DNA of 56,636 nucleotides from contig JAEWMS010000004.1 in assembly GCA_023393115.1 (NCBI GenBank), forward strand, positions 1-56,636. Reading direction: 5' to 3'. The stretch is from Bacillota bacterium (lineage in GTDB: Bacteria > Bacillota > Clostridia > Acetivibrionales > DSM-1351). Positions 18,229 through 30,400 of this stretch are shown here, one piece after another. Position 1 is the first letter of the stretch; each line of letters opens with the position of its first letter. The translations under genes were made by a program, and so were the position numbers. The notes under the pieces are model-generated. The model was given only the letters and a program-made list of their open reading frames with translations. It was not told the origin of the DNA and did no database searches.

Positions 18229-19269
18229 ATGGTTAGTAATTATGACAAGAAAATAAAGTGCCTTATTTGGGATTTGGATGATACGCTTTGGTTAGGGACA
18301 TTATCTGAGTCAAATAACGTTTATTTAAGGAATTATGTTGAGAAAATTATTAAGGAGTTAGATAGTCGAGGCATATTACAATCAATTGTCAGTAAAAACA
18401 ATTACGAATCTGCAATGGAAAAATTAAATGAGTTTAATCTTAGCGAATATTTTTTATGCCCTCAAATAAACTGGAATACAAAATCATCTTCTATTAAATA
18501 TATTTCTGAAAAATTAAATATATCACTTGATACTATTGCATTTATTGATGATCAATTATTTGAGCTTGAAGAGGTAGCTTTTTTGTTTCCACAAGTTCTT
18601 TGTATAAATGCTACAGATATAGGTAACGTATTAAGCATGGAGCGAATGAATCCTTTATATATAACTGAGGATTCCATTAATCGGCGTAAAATGTATTTAA
18701 GCAGTTTTGAGAGGGACTTAGCAGAGGAATCTTTCGAAGGTCCCAATGAAGAATTTCTGGCTTCACTAAATATGTCATTTACTATTTCAAAAGCGCAAAA
18801 AGGCTCTTTAGCAAGAATAGAAGAATTAACAACGAGAACAAATCAGTTAAACACAACCGGATATACATATTCATATGAAGAATTGGATTATTTAAGGCAA
18901 TCAAATAATCATAAGTTGTTAATAGCTGATTTGGAGGATAAATTCGGCAGTTATGGGAAAATCGGCTTAGCCCTAATAGAGTTAAACAACGAATCATGGG
19001 TAATCAAGCTTTTACTCATGTCATGCCGTGTTATGTCAAGAGGAGTCGGTACTATTATGCTCAATCATATAATGCAATCGGCAAAAAAAGCTAACGTTAA
19101 GTTGTTTTCTGAGTTTATTGATAGTGGAAGAAATCGCATGATGTATGTAACTTATAAGTTTGCAGGGTTTAAGGAAGCTGAATCAAAAAACGGTAAAATT
19201 CTTTTTCAAAATGACTTAACAAACATTCAAAACTTTCCAGAATATATCAAAGTTCAAATAATTGATTAA
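18229..19269 (+). CDS. FkbH-like glyceryl-ACP synthase (HAD family)
   Basis: A 346-residue protein with the HAD phosphatase motif D-L-D-D-T in 'CLIWDLDDTLWLGTL' (residues 10-25), 'AFIDDQLFELEE' as the third HAD motif and a C-terminal GNAT-like part ('LLLMSCRVMSRGVGTIMLNH'). FkbH-like proteins take 1,3-bisphosphoglycerate, remove phosphate and load the glyceryl group on the partner ACP; this is the entry step for methoxymalonyl and hydroxymalonyl units. No O-methyltransferase (FkbG) is present nearby, so the unit is expected to remain hydroxymalonyl. Confidence 0.9.
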   Translation: MVSNYDKKIKCLIWDLDDTLWLGTLSESNNVYLRNYVEKIIKELDSRGILQSIVSKNNYESAMEKLNEFNLSEYFLCPQINWNTKSSSIKYISEKLNISLDTIAFIDDQLFELEEVAFLFPQVLCINATDIGNVLSMERMNPLYITEDSINRRKMYLSSFERDLAEESFEGPNEEFLASLNMSFTISKAQKGSLARIEELTTRTNQLNTTGYTYSYEELDYLRQSNNHKLLIADLEDKFGSYGKIGLALIELNNESWVIKLLLMSCRVMSRGVGTIMLNHIMQSAKKANVKLFSEFIDSGRNRMMYVTYKFAGFKEAESKNGKILFQNDLTNIQNFPEYIKVQIID

Positions 19270-19314
19270 TAAGCTAGGTATTATTATAGATATTGAAAAT
19301 AAGAGGATATTCAA

Positions 19315-20625
19315 ATGGCCAAATTCGTATTTTTATTCCCTGGGCAAGGATCTCAATTTGTTGGTATGGGAAAAGAATTTTATGATGAGTTTTTGGTAGT
19401 AAAACATACTTTTGAAGAAGCATCAGATATTTTGGGTATAGATTTAAAGAAGATATGCTTTGATGGTACTTTTATAGAACTAAATAAAACAGTTAATATG
19501 TTTACTTCTATATTAACTGTTAGTGTTGCTTGCTATAGAGCATTTAGCGAAATAGCGGGTATTATACCTTTTTGCGGAATTGGACACAGCCTTGGTGAGT
19601 ATAGTGCTTTAACTTGCAGTGGAGCTTTAAACTTCGATGATGCTTTAAGAATCGTAACCAAGAGAGCTGAATTAACGGATAATATTACAAGTTCAGGAAT
19701 AGGGGCTATGACAGTTGTCAATAGAATTAATTCTAAAATAGTAGAAAATGAGTGTAAGGTTATAAACGATAGTGGACGAACTGTATCTATAGCCTGCTAC
19801 AATTCTAATAATCAGGTTACTATTTCCGGTGATTCAGAGGCAGTTTTTGTACTAGAGGATAAACTTATAGAATTGGGAGCTCAAATAACTCCGTTGATTA
19901 TGAGCGCACCATTTCATTGTTCGCTAATGAGACCAGCAGCTGAAGGACTAAGAATAGAACTTGAAAAGTATAAATTTAATAAGTTTAAATGGCCTGTTAT
20001 ATCAAATGTATATGCTCTACCCTATATGACACCAGATGATATTATTAATAACCTTGTATTGCAAATGGCTAACCCTGTTCAATGGCAAGCTTCAATAGAT
20101 TTTGCAAATAAAAATGATAAAGGTTGTTTTATAGAGCTTGGACCTCAGTCTATACTTACGGGTTTGATAAAAGCTAATACTGTAGATGCAAATGTATATT
20201 CTTTTGGAGCATATGCGGATAGATATTCACTCTTAGATATGCTGAAGTCTAATTTCCAAGAAGATATTTCAGATACATATAATAATATACAAAAATGTGG
20301 TAAAGAAAAAATCGATCTAGTAAAAATGTGTTTAGTCGAAGCTATAAGTACTCGTAACAGAAATTTTAACTTAAATGAATATCAAAATGGTGTTATAGAA
20401 GCATATGAGAAGATTGAGGAAATACATAATATTATTGAAAAAAATGAAGGTGAAGCTACTAGAGAACAGCTTAATGAAGCAATTAGATTGCTCGTTGTAA
20501 TTTTTGAAACAAAGAAAGTGACAATTAGTGAACAAATTGAGCGACTTAATGACATAATTAATAAATCTGGTATGCAGCAGTTGTTCAATATAGATATGTT
20601 TATCAGGGAAAAAGCCATATCATAG
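19315..20625 (+). CDS. Trans-acting acyltransferase
   Basis: A stand-alone acyltransferase of 436 residues. 'FLFPGQGSQFVGMG' opens it, 'GIGHSLGEYSAL' gives the GHSxG nucleophile elbow (Ser near 93), and 'SAPFHCSLM' holds the catalytic His. The FkbH cassette precedes it and a KS lacking an AT is encoded two genes on, so it most likely moves hydroxymalonyl from the free ACP to the PKS, as ZmaF does for unusual malonyl units. About 130 residues after position 300 ('VEAISTRNRNFNLNEY' onward) form an extra, helical C-terminal region of unknown role. Malonyl-CoA as substrate cannot be excluded. Confidence 0.85.
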   Translation: MAKFVFLFPGQGSQFVGMGKEFYDEFLVVKHTFEEASDILGIDLKKICFDGTFIELNKTVNMFTSILTVSVACYRAFSEIAGIIPFCGIGHSLGEYSALTCSGALNFDDALRIVTKRAELTDNITSSGIGAMTVVNRINSKIVENECKVINDSGRTVSIACYNSNNQVTISGDSEAVFVLEDKLIELGAQITPLIMSAPFHCSLMRPAAEGLRIELEKYKFNKFKWPVISNVYALPYMTPDDIINNLVLQMANPVQWQASIDFANKNDKGCFIELGPQSILTGLIKANTVDANVYSFGAYADRYSLLDMLKSNFQEDISDTYNNIQKCGKEKIDLVKMCLVEAISTRNRNFNLNEYQNGVIEAYEKIEEIHNIIEKNEGEATREQLNEAIRLLVVIFETKKVTISEQIERLNDIINKSGMQQLFNIDMFIREKAIS

Positions 20626-20682
20626 GTTAATATTATTAAAAGAATTAAAGGTAATAGTCATTTTTAGGGAGGCAAATTTGAT

Positions 20683-23600
20683 ATGAGCGAGCAAAGAAAA
20701 TTAGATATGCAAAATGTTGAGGATATATTAGCTTTAACATCTATGCAGGAGGGTATCTTATTTCACTATCTTTCAAACCCAACAAGTAAACAATATTCTG
20801 AGCAACTATGTTTAAACCTATATGGCGAAGTGGATATTGAACTAATAAAAAAATCATGGAATTTTGTTGCTGAAACTAATGAGGTTTTAAGAGCTATTTT
20901 TCGATGGGAAGGGTTAAGAACGCCTGTTCAGATAATTCTGAAAAATTTTAAAGTTCCGTTAACATTTTATGATTTTTCTCAGACACCTGCTAACGAACAA
21001 AATGTGTTGATTAAAAATATAGCTGAAAATGATATTGATAAAGGATTTGACTTATTGACAGAACCATTCCGGGTAATTCTTTGTATGCTTGAAGAAAATA
21101 TATACGAAATGATAATAAGTTATCATCATATATTATTTGATGGCTGGAGTAACGGTATTATTATTAACGAATTTATTCAGGCGTATAGCACATTTAACAA
21201 GTCTATAAGCTATCCAAAATTGGTTAAACCAAAGTTTAAAGAATATTTAAGATGGTATAACAGTCGGAATAAAGAATCCCAGAGTATATATTGGAATAGA
21301 TACTTAAAGGAATTTGAAGAAAAAACTCAGCTGCCAGTGGATGAGAAGCGTGTTAACCCTGACGAGATTTGTAATTATAATTATATACTATCTATTAAAA
21401 TGGTAGAAAAGATAAACAATTTTATAAACAAAAATGAAGTTACGCTTGCTTCATTGATATATACGGTCTGGGGGATACTTCTCCAAAAATATAATAATGT
21501 TGAGGATGTAGTTTTTGGCACGACAATTTCCGGTAGAACACAAGAAGTAACAGGAATAGATAAAATGGTAGGGTTATTTATTAATACTATTCCTTTGAGA
21601 TTGAAAACAAATAAACAAGATACGGTAATAGAAACTCTTAAATCTGTAAATGAGGTTTTAATTGAACGGCAAGAGTATCAACACACTCCCCTGGTTGAGA
21701 TAAAATCTTATAGCGGAATTAATAAAAACGAATCTCTTTTCGATTCAATTGTTGTAATAGAAAATTATCCCATAGAGGGGATTTTAGATTCAAAGGATAA
21801 AAGTATTGATATTAGATTTAAGTCAATATTTGGATTTACTAATTTTTATGTAACGCTTAGGGTAATGGTTTTTGATGGCATAAAGCTGGAGTTTGTGTAT
21901 AATAGCAGCTTATTTAAAAGTGATACTATTGAAAGACTGGTAAATCATTATTTGAAAATATTGATGGAGGTAATAGAAAAACCTGATATTTGTATTTGTT
22001 GTTTATCTATGTTGCTTGAAAGTGAAAAAAAAATGATATTGAATGATTTCAACGATACTCAGGTGGACTTTGGCGGTTTAAAAACAATAAAAGAAATGTT
22101 TGAAGAACAAGTAAAGCTGGTGCCAGATTGCACCGCAGTAGTATATCAGGGTGAAAGAATAACGTATAGAATGTTGGATTCGTTGTCAAAGCAGTTGGCT
22201 CAGAAATTACATAATGTAGGCATCATACCTGGTGATACTGTTGGTATACTTTTAGATAATTCAATTAATATGATTGTTGGTATTTTAGGTGTAATTATGG
22301 CGGGTATGACATACCTACCAATAGATATATTAAGTCCGAAAGAGAGGGTTGCATTTATACTGAAAGATAGTGGAGCAAAAGCGTTAATTACCGACAGACA
22401 TACTGATAATAGTATCTTTGATAAATCCATAATTATTTCTATGGATGGTTTAAACCCCAAATTGCCGTCGCCGCACCTAGATTTAAGTACAGAACCTGAG
22501 AACATAGTATACAATATATATACATCTGGAACTACAGGTAAGCCTAAGGGAATTGCAATTAAAGATGAAAATCTTGTGAATTATACTAAATGGTTCTCAA
22601 AATCAAATAAGTTGACGGAAAAAGATAAAACAGTATTGCTATCATCATTTTGCTTTGATTTAGGATATACCAGTATATATCCTACTTTGCTAAGTGGCGG
22701 GGAGCTGCATATAGTTCCTAGAGAGATATATTTGGACTCAAAATATATTTCAAACTATATTAAAGAGAATAATATAACATATGTAAAACTTACACCCTCA
22801 TTGTTTAGTACATTAGTTAGTGAGATGGGATTCGAGACTAGGGAATACTTTAATAATACAAGACTAATTGTTCTTGGTGGAGAGAAAATTAATGTTTCTG
22901 ATGTTGAGAAATTTAATCGTATATACCCGCATGTAATGGTAATGAATCATTATGGACCGACAGAAACAACGATTGGTTGTATTGCTAAGCTGATAGATTT
23001 TTCGAATTTTGAAGCTTTTAAAAGACAACCTGTAATAGGTAAACCTATAAGCAATACTCAGATTTTCATTGTTGATAATGGTCTTAACCTAGTACCCATA
23101 GGTGTTCCTGGTGAAATATGCATATCAGGTATAAATTTGGCTAGAGGGTACATTAATGATGAGAGTTTGACTAATGAGAAATTTATGCGTAATCCTTTTA
23201 CGTGTGATTATGACAGGCTTTATAGAACAGGTGATATTGGTAGGTTTTTAGCTAATGGTGAAATTGAATTTTTAGGTAGATCAGACCATCAGGTTAAAAT
23301 ACGAGGCTTTCGAGTTGAGCTAAAAGAAATTGAAGCAAAGCTTAAAGAATATAAATGTATAAAGGATGCACATGTTATTGTACGAGAAAATAAAGTTAAA
23401 AATAAAATAGTATGTGCGTATATCGTCTCAGATTTACAGATTAGTAAAGCAGAACTCAAGAAATACTTATCTGAGTTACTTCCGGAATATATGATTCCTT
23501 TAGCTTTTATATTTATTGATAAAATTCCGTTGACCCTAAATGGGAAAGTTGATATAAAATCATTACCAGATCCAAATAACAATATAGAGAACAGTGAAAA

Positions 23601-24468
23601 ATATTCGGCACCAGTCGGCGAGATAGAAAAGAGAATTGAGTCAATTTGGTCTGAAATACTTGGAATTGATAATATAGACGTAAATGGTAACTTTTTTGAT
23701 TTAGGTGGCAATTCTATCCTTTTAATAAATATGCATAATAAAATTGAGCAATACTATCCTGGTAGAATATCAGTAACTGATATTTTTTCTAAATCGACCA
23801 TATTTGAATTGTCAAAATTAATAGAAAGCAAACAATTTACAAAATTAAGCAAAAAAACTGTGAATGGAGTTGTAATGCCACATGGATTTGTTAGCGGATT
23901 GCTCAGCCAAAATATAGCGGAGAAGACTAATATTTATTCCATTTTAAGTCATAGCCTGAGTAGAGACTATTCAAAAAAGCTATCCGAATTAGCTAAGGTT
24001 GATAATCTAGAGCCGGGTTTCATTATTCTTTCAGTTTATATTTTTTTGCTTGGAGAGATTTCAAAACAAAAAAAGATAGAAGTTCAGGTTATTGCCGATA
24101 ATGGAATTATATTTCCAATGGAAATTGACCTATCTCAAATTGAAGATTTCGTTTGTCTATTTAAAATTGTATCAGCGGAAATAAATAAATGTAAAAAAGA
24201 AGTAAATAAAGAAATAAAAGAATTAGTTTTGACATCCAATGAGAAACAAAAGCATTTAATAATTCCGGCATTTGGAATTGCAGAAATGGCAAATAATTCT
24301 GAATACGGTAATTTGTTTGATATTCTTATGGAAGTTCGTGCAAAAGAAGATTATGTCGAAATTACTCTTAAATACAATAAATATAAAATTGTTAAAAATG
24401 AGATCGAATCATTCTTTGAACAAGTTCTAGCTTTAATCCAAATATTAATTGATGAATATAATGATTAA
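20683..24468 (+). CDS. NRPS C-A(Asp)-T with a partial C-like tail
   Basis: About 1261 residues: condensation domain (10-440, 'YHHILFDGWS' near 147), adenylation domain (465-965, 'YTSGTTGKPKG' near 612) and carrier ('FDLGGNSIL', Ser near 1010). The specificity positions read D-L-T-K-V-G-H-I-G-K, the classic Asp code. After the carrier come about 200 residues, including 'FIILSVYIFLLGEISKQK' and the ending 'ITLKYNKYKIVKNEIESFFE', which look like the second lobe of a condensation domain without the HHxxxDG half. This remnant may act as a docking region to the PKS encoded 20 bases later. Start ATG 20683 has AGGGAGG 10 bases upstream. Confidence 0.9.
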   Translation: MSEQRKLDMQNVEDILALTSMQEGILFHYLSNPTSKQYSEQLCLNLYGEVDIELIKKSWNFVAETNEVLRAIFRWEGLRTPVQIILKNFKVPLTFYDFSQTPANEQNVLIKNIAENDIDKGFDLLTEPFRVILCMLEENIYEMIISYHHILFDGWSNGIIINEFIQAYSTFNKSISYPKLVKPKFKEYLRWYNSRNKESQSIYWNRYLKEFEEKTQLPVDEKRVNPDEICNYNYILSIKMVEKINNFINKNEVTLASLIYTVWGILLQKYNNVEDVVFGTTISGRTQEVTGIDKMVGLFINTIPLRLKTNKQDTVIETLKSVNEVLIERQEYQHTPLVEIKSYSGINKNESLFDSIVVIENYPIEGILDSKDKSIDIRFKSIFGFTNFYVTLRVMVFDGIKLEFVYNSSLFKSDTIERLVNHYLKILMEVIEKPDICICCLSMLLESEKKMILNDFNDTQVDFGGLKTIKEMFEEQVKLVPDCTAVVYQGERITYRMLDSLSKQLAQKLHNVGIIPGDTVGILLDNSINMIVGILGVIMAGMTYLPIDILSPKERVAFILKDSGAKALITDRHTDNSIFDKSIIISMDGLNPKLPSPHLDLSTEPENIVYNIYTSGTTGKPKGIAIKDENLVNYTKWFSKSNKLTEKDKTVLLSSFCFDLGYTSIYPTLLSGGELHIVPREIYLDSKYISNYIKENNITYVKLTPSLFSTLVSEMGFETREYFNNTRLIVLGGEKINVSDVEKFNRIYPHVMVMNHYGPTETTIGCIAKLIDFSNFEAFKRQPVIGKPISNTQIFIVDNGLNLVPIGVPGEICISGINLARGYINDESLTNEKFMRNPFTCDYDRLYRTGDIGRFLANGEIEFLGRSDHQVKIRGFRVELKEIEAKLKEYKCIKDAHVIVRENKVKNKIVCAYIVSDLQISKAELKKYLSELLPEYMIPLAFIFIDKIPLTLNGKVDIKSLPDPNNNIENSEKYSAPVGEIEKRIESIWSEILGIDNIDVNGNFFDLGGNSILLINMHNKIEQYYPGRISVTDIFSKSTIFELSKLIESKQFTKLSKKTVNGVVMPHGFVSGLLSQNIAEKTNIYSILSHSLSRDYSKKLSELAKVDNLEPGFIILSVYIFLLGEISKQKKIEVQVIADNGIIFPMEIDLSQIEDFVCLFKIVSAEINKCKKEVNKEIKELVLTSNEKQKHLIIPAFGIAEMANNSEYGNLFDILMEVRAKEDYVEITLKYNKYKIVKNEIESFFEQVLALIQILIDEYND

Positions 24469-24488
24469 AATTATTGGAGGTATATGTA

Positions 24489-27400
24489 ATGTCTAAAGAT
24501 TTGGCATTTTGCACCATAAGAACAAAAATTAATAAGGATAAGCATAATATTGATACTAATAAAACAAATGAAAAAGATATAGCTATTATTGGTATGTCAG
24601 GTAAATTTGCTGAGAGTTCGGATATCAATACTTTTTGGGATAAAATCAAGTCGGGAAGTGATTGTGTTCGGCCTATTACTGAACAGAGAAGAAAGGATTC
24701 AGAGCTGCTTATAAAACTTATGTGCAAAAGTGCAGAAAAGACAGAATATTTTGATTGTGGTTATATGGATGATATTGATAAATTTGACAACAATTTCTTT
24801 GGCGTTTCGCCTAAGGAAGCAAGCCTTATGGATCCCAATCAAAGGTTATTCTTGGAAACTGCATGGTCTGCTATAGAAGATGCTGGATACTTAAAAAGTA
24901 TAGTAGGTTCCAAAACAAGTATTTATGTAGGTTTTTCAGTTGATCAGTTAAATAACTACAAAAACTTTGTCAACTCGATTGAACCCGAGAATATGTCTAT
25001 TGCATATGCGGGTAATGTTACTTCTGTGATAGCAAGCAGGTTGTCATATCTTCTTGACTTAAAGGGGTCTGGTATTGTAGTAGACACATCTTGTTCCTCA
25101 TCTCTTGTAGCAGTACATCTGGCATGTCAGGAATTACGGAGAGGTGAATGTGATATGGCGATTGTTGGGGGAGTTAAAGTTAGAATGCTGCCCCTTGTAG
25201 CTCAACAAGTAGTCGGGGTAGAGTCATCCGATGCCAGATGCAAAGCTTTTGATGATTCTGCAAATGGAATTGGTGGAGGAGAAGGTGTTGCTGCTGTTCT
25301 CTTAAAACCATTAGCAAAGGCGATTGTAAATAGGGATAATATTCATGCTGTTATTAAAGGAAGTGCTATGAATCAAGATGGGAGATCAATTGGAATAACT
25401 TCACCTAACCCGGATGCTCAATGTGATGTACTAACAGAAGCGTGGGAAGATGCTAAAATTGAACCGGATACTATTTCATATATAGAAGCCCATGGAACTG
25501 GAACAAAGTTAGGAGATCCTATTGAACTAGATGGCATCAAAAAAGCATTTGCTAAATACACAGATAAAAAGCAGTTTTGTGCAATAAGCTCAGTTAAAAC
25601 AAATATCGGGCATTTAGATAATGCAGCAGGAATGGCTGGTCTGATAAAAGCTGTAATGGCCTTAAAGCATAGGGAACTTCCACCTTCTATACATTTAAAC
25701 AGACCAAACCGAAATATTAAGTTTCAAGATTCACCAGTATATGTAAACAACAGACTTTTGAAATGGGAAGTAAGCGATACCCCTTATAGATGTGGGGTAA
25801 GTGCTTTTGGGTTAAGCGGTATTAATTGCCATATCATTCTGGAAGAAGCCCCAGAGTTGATAGAGGATGATATAAGTGAGAATGATAATCTGAAAATTCT
25901 AGCAATATCAGCAAAATCAAAGGCTTCTTTAAAACGTTTATTGGTTGAGTATAAGAAATTACTTACAAATAAAAGTAAGTTAGTGCTAAATAATATATGT
26001 TTTACAGCGAACACGGGCAGAATGCATTATAACCATAGAATAATCTTTGCTTTTACAGATGCTAACGATTTAGAGAGTAAAATAGGTAAAGTATCATCAG
26101 ATTTTCTTCCTATTGAGGATGAGGGAATATTTTGCGGTGATTATAAGATAGTATCTAATAATAAAGAACAAAAGAATATTGGTGAACTTACGGAGGGGGA
26201 AAGAAGATTACTAAGTGAGCTGACAGATAAAAAAATAGAGGAATATGTATCTTCAGACAGAGAAGATAGAGCGTTGTTATATGAAATTTGCAATTTATAT
26301 GTACAAGGAGCGGAAGTAAATTGGGAAAGGCTGTATCTTAATAGAAGATGTAGACGAATTAGTTTGCCGACATATCCATTTGAGAGAACAAGATGCTGGT
26401 TGGATATTGAAACTGATTCTTATCAGGAGTTATTACAGACTAATAAACATTATTCAGTGTATTGGAAGCATAAGGAGCTAATTGGCAACAAGAATACAGA
26501 TTGTAACGGAGTTACTATAGTATTTAAAAATATCAATACTTTGTCAAATAAATTATTTGAAATGTTTAAACAAGATGAAAAACCTGTTATAGAAGTTAGT
26601 ATTGGTAACAAATATAACAAGGTAAGCGATACAAAATATGAAATAGAGAATACAGAAAATGATTATAAAAGGGTTATTGAGGAGGTTAAGAGTGAGGGAC
26701 TATCGCAGATTATTCACCTATTAACTTTGACAGATAACGAGCCAATATATTCAACTGAAATGTTAGAAGAAATTTTGAACAATAGTACTCATAGTCTCAG
26801 ATATATTGTAAAAGGTTTACATCAAAATAGTTTAAAAGGGGTAGACATCGCATTAATATCACAATATGTAGAAACAGTAGATAACAGCGAGAAGGTTATA
26901 CGCTGTGAAAATGCAGCTTTATTCGGATTGGGTAAAGTTATAAATGTTGAGAATTTTGATATAAAGTGCAAGTTCATAGATATTGATGATTCAACTGATG
27001 TAACAAATATCAGGCGGGAATTGAGTTTTGAAGATTGCGAGAATAATATTGCGTATAGAAATAATAAAAGGTTTGTTAAGGCATTGGATGTTTTAGATAT
27101 ACAGAAGTCAGATAATGTTAACACTGAGGTAAGAGATGAAGGTGTTTATATTATAACAGGCGGGATTGGGAATGTTGGACTTGAAGCGGCTAAATTTCTA
27201 GCATCTGGGCATAAGGTGAAACTAGCTTTGATTAATAGGTCAAAAATGCCTGAAAGAGGTAAATGGAGTAGTATCTTACATCAGGGAACTAATATCAATT
27301 TATGCGATAAAATTCGACTGATAAATGATATTGAATCCAATGGAAGTGTTGTAGAATTTTTCAGTGCAGATGTATCCAAAGAAGAAGAAATAATTCCACT

Positions 27401-30400
27401 TATAGATAGTTTCAGGTGTAAATTTTCTAAAATAAATGGTGTAATTCATTGTGCGGGTATTGGCGTTGGTATTAAAGGGTGTAGAGTGGAGGATGATTCT
27501 GATGAAATATTTAATAAAGTCATAGCACCCAAAGTCCAAGGAACATGGCTATTAGACAAAGCAACTGAAAACGATAAACTAGATTTCTTTATTGCATTTT
27601 CGTCACCAATAACACTTACAGGTGCATTAGGATCAGGTAGTTATACAAGTGCAAACGCATATCTTGATTCATTTGTCATGTATAGGAATAGATTGGGCAA
27701 AAGGACAATCAATATAGGGATTAGTAAGTTTAAAGTTAAAGCAAATATTATTGATGATGATAAAAGGTTATTTAGACCTATAAATGAAGATGATATAGCC
27801 AATGTATTTATGCTGGTATTTAGCAAAAACATACAGAGTGTAATAGTTGGTTTATTAAACTATGATAATGAGATTTTATATTTAGAGGGTTATCTTCCTT
27901 TTATTATAGATAATAACCTAAAACAAAATATTAAATTATATAGAGAAAAACAGGTTGTCCAGTTAAAAACAACAGTTACTAATGCTAAATCAACTCATTA
28001 TAGGTTAAAAGGTAATAATGAGCAAGGCTATACTGAGACAGAAAATCTATTGGGATCAGTGTTTTGTAGCGTATTAGGATTTGATGAAATAGATATATAT
28101 GATAATTTTTATGAATTGGGTGGCGACTCAATAATTGCAGCTAAAATAGTAAATATAATTAATAAGGAAAAGCAATTAGATGTAAAAATAACTGATTTAC
28201 TTAGAAACCCTAGTATTAAATTATTTGCTAAAACACTTGATATGAACTATTTTAAATGGAAAGCATTAGATAGCAAATGCCCAATTGAGTTAGTGCCTAT
28301 AAAGAAAAAAGAATATTATCCTACATCCGCAGCACAGAAGAGGGTATATATTGTTAATCAACTTGAAGGAAGTAGTACTAGTTACAATGAGCCTAAAGGA
28401 ATGCTGATAGAGGGGCCTTTAGATAAAGAAGGACTTGAATTTGCATTTGCTGAATTAGTCAGAAGACACGAAGCACTAAGAACCTCATTTGAAATAATAG
28501 ATGGAGAACCGGTACAGATTGTGCACAGGTATGTTAATTTTAAAGTTAACTATTTAGAAGCTAAAGAGCAGGATATAAAAGAAACCGTAGAAGCATTTAT
28601 TACACCTTTTGATTTAAGTGTTGCGCCGCTTTTAAGGGTAACTCTTGTGCATTTGGAAAATAATAAGTATCTCTTGCTATACGATATGCATCATATAATA
28701 ACAGATGGAATATCAATAGGTATCCTTATAAAGGAGTTCAACCTTTTATATAGAGGTGAAGTATTGCAGGATTTGAAAATTCAGTATAAAGATTTTACTG
28801 AATGGCAAAATAAAGTTTCAAAAACTGATTTATTTAAAAAAGAAGAACAATACTGGTTGAATGTGTATTCAAAAGATATTCCTACTTTGAACTTGCCTAC
28901 TGATTTTCAAAGACCTGTAACAAAAAGTTTTGCCGGCGGAAAAATAAATGGAGAAATAGACAGAAAATTAACCGCTAAAATAAAAAGACTGATGTTAGCG
29001 ACAGATTCTACATTATACATGATACTAATGTGTGCTTATAATATTTTACTGTATAAGTATACAGATCAGGAAGATATCATAGTAGGTCTACCTGTTGCCG
29101 GAAGACATGTCCAGGAGTTGGATAATGTTATAGGCATATTTGTAAATACAATGTCATTGAGGAATTACCCGACAGGCAATAAAACTTTTATTGATTTTTT
29201 GTCTGAGGTTAAAGAGAATACATACGAGATGTATGAGAATCAAAACTACCACTTTAATGAACTTGTGACAAAGTTAAATATTCACTCTGACAGGAGTAGA
29301 AACCCTTTATTTGATACAATGTTGATTCTCCACAATGTTGGTGCTCCGGTAATGAATATTGATAACATGAGGGTTTCGCCTTTTTTAATTGAAAATAAAG
29401 GTGCTAAATTTGATATTACATTAGAAGCATTTGAGAATGATGGGAAGATTGCCCTGAGTTTGGAATATTGCTCGGCATTATTTAAGAGAAGTACTGCAAA
29501 TAATATGTTGGAACAGTTTGTTAAAATTATGGGACAAATAACGTGCAATCCAAACATTTTATTATCTCAAATTAAAATAATTAGCGAGAGTGAAGAACAG
29601 CGACTATTGGAAGAATTTAACAAAACATCGTATAACTATCCTAAAAAAAATACATGCAGTCAGCTATTTGAAAAGCAGGTTGAAAAAAATCCTAACAAAG
29701 TAGCTGTTGTTATGGCTGGAAAAAGTCTAAGCTATTATGAATTGAATGAACGCTCTAATCGATTAGCAAGAATGCTTAAAAAACACGGAGTTAAAAGAGG
29801 AGATATTGTTGGGATTTATTTACCTAGATCCATTGATGTGATTATAAGTGTTCTTGGAATTCTTAAGGCGAATGCAACCTGTCTTCACATAGACGTAAAG
29901 TATCCTATGGAAAGAGTAAAGTTCATACTTGAAGATAGTAATGCCAAAACAATTTTGAAGTACAAAGAAGCAATTATAGATAATAGTTTTGAGGATATGG
30001 CAATACATATTGATTGTTGTAATTTTAACCAGTTTGAAAAGGATAATATTGATGAATTTCAGGAATCTGACCAGCTGGCTTATGTTATTTATACTTCAGG
30101 TACTACAGGGAAACCCAAAGGGGTAATGTTACATAACTATGGAATAATCAACCATGCTTTTACAAAAATTAGTGAACTTGAAATAAACAAAAGTGACATT
30201 ATTGGACATACACTAAGTTTTAGTTTTGTAGCTTCTATATGGCAGATATTTTCAACTCTCTTCATGGGTTCTACATTGGTTGTATATCCAGAGGATGTAA
30301 TAACAAACTCATTTGAGCTTTTTACAAAGGCTGAACAAGATAAAGTTACAATTTTGGAAGTAGTACCCTCCTTTCTTAAATCTTATTTAGAATTATTGGA

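Noticed and set aside
19315..20625. Housekeeping FabD
   Set aside because: It is longer than FabD by about 130 residues, sits among hydroxymalonyl genes and precedes an AT-less KS; a dedicated trans-AT fits better.
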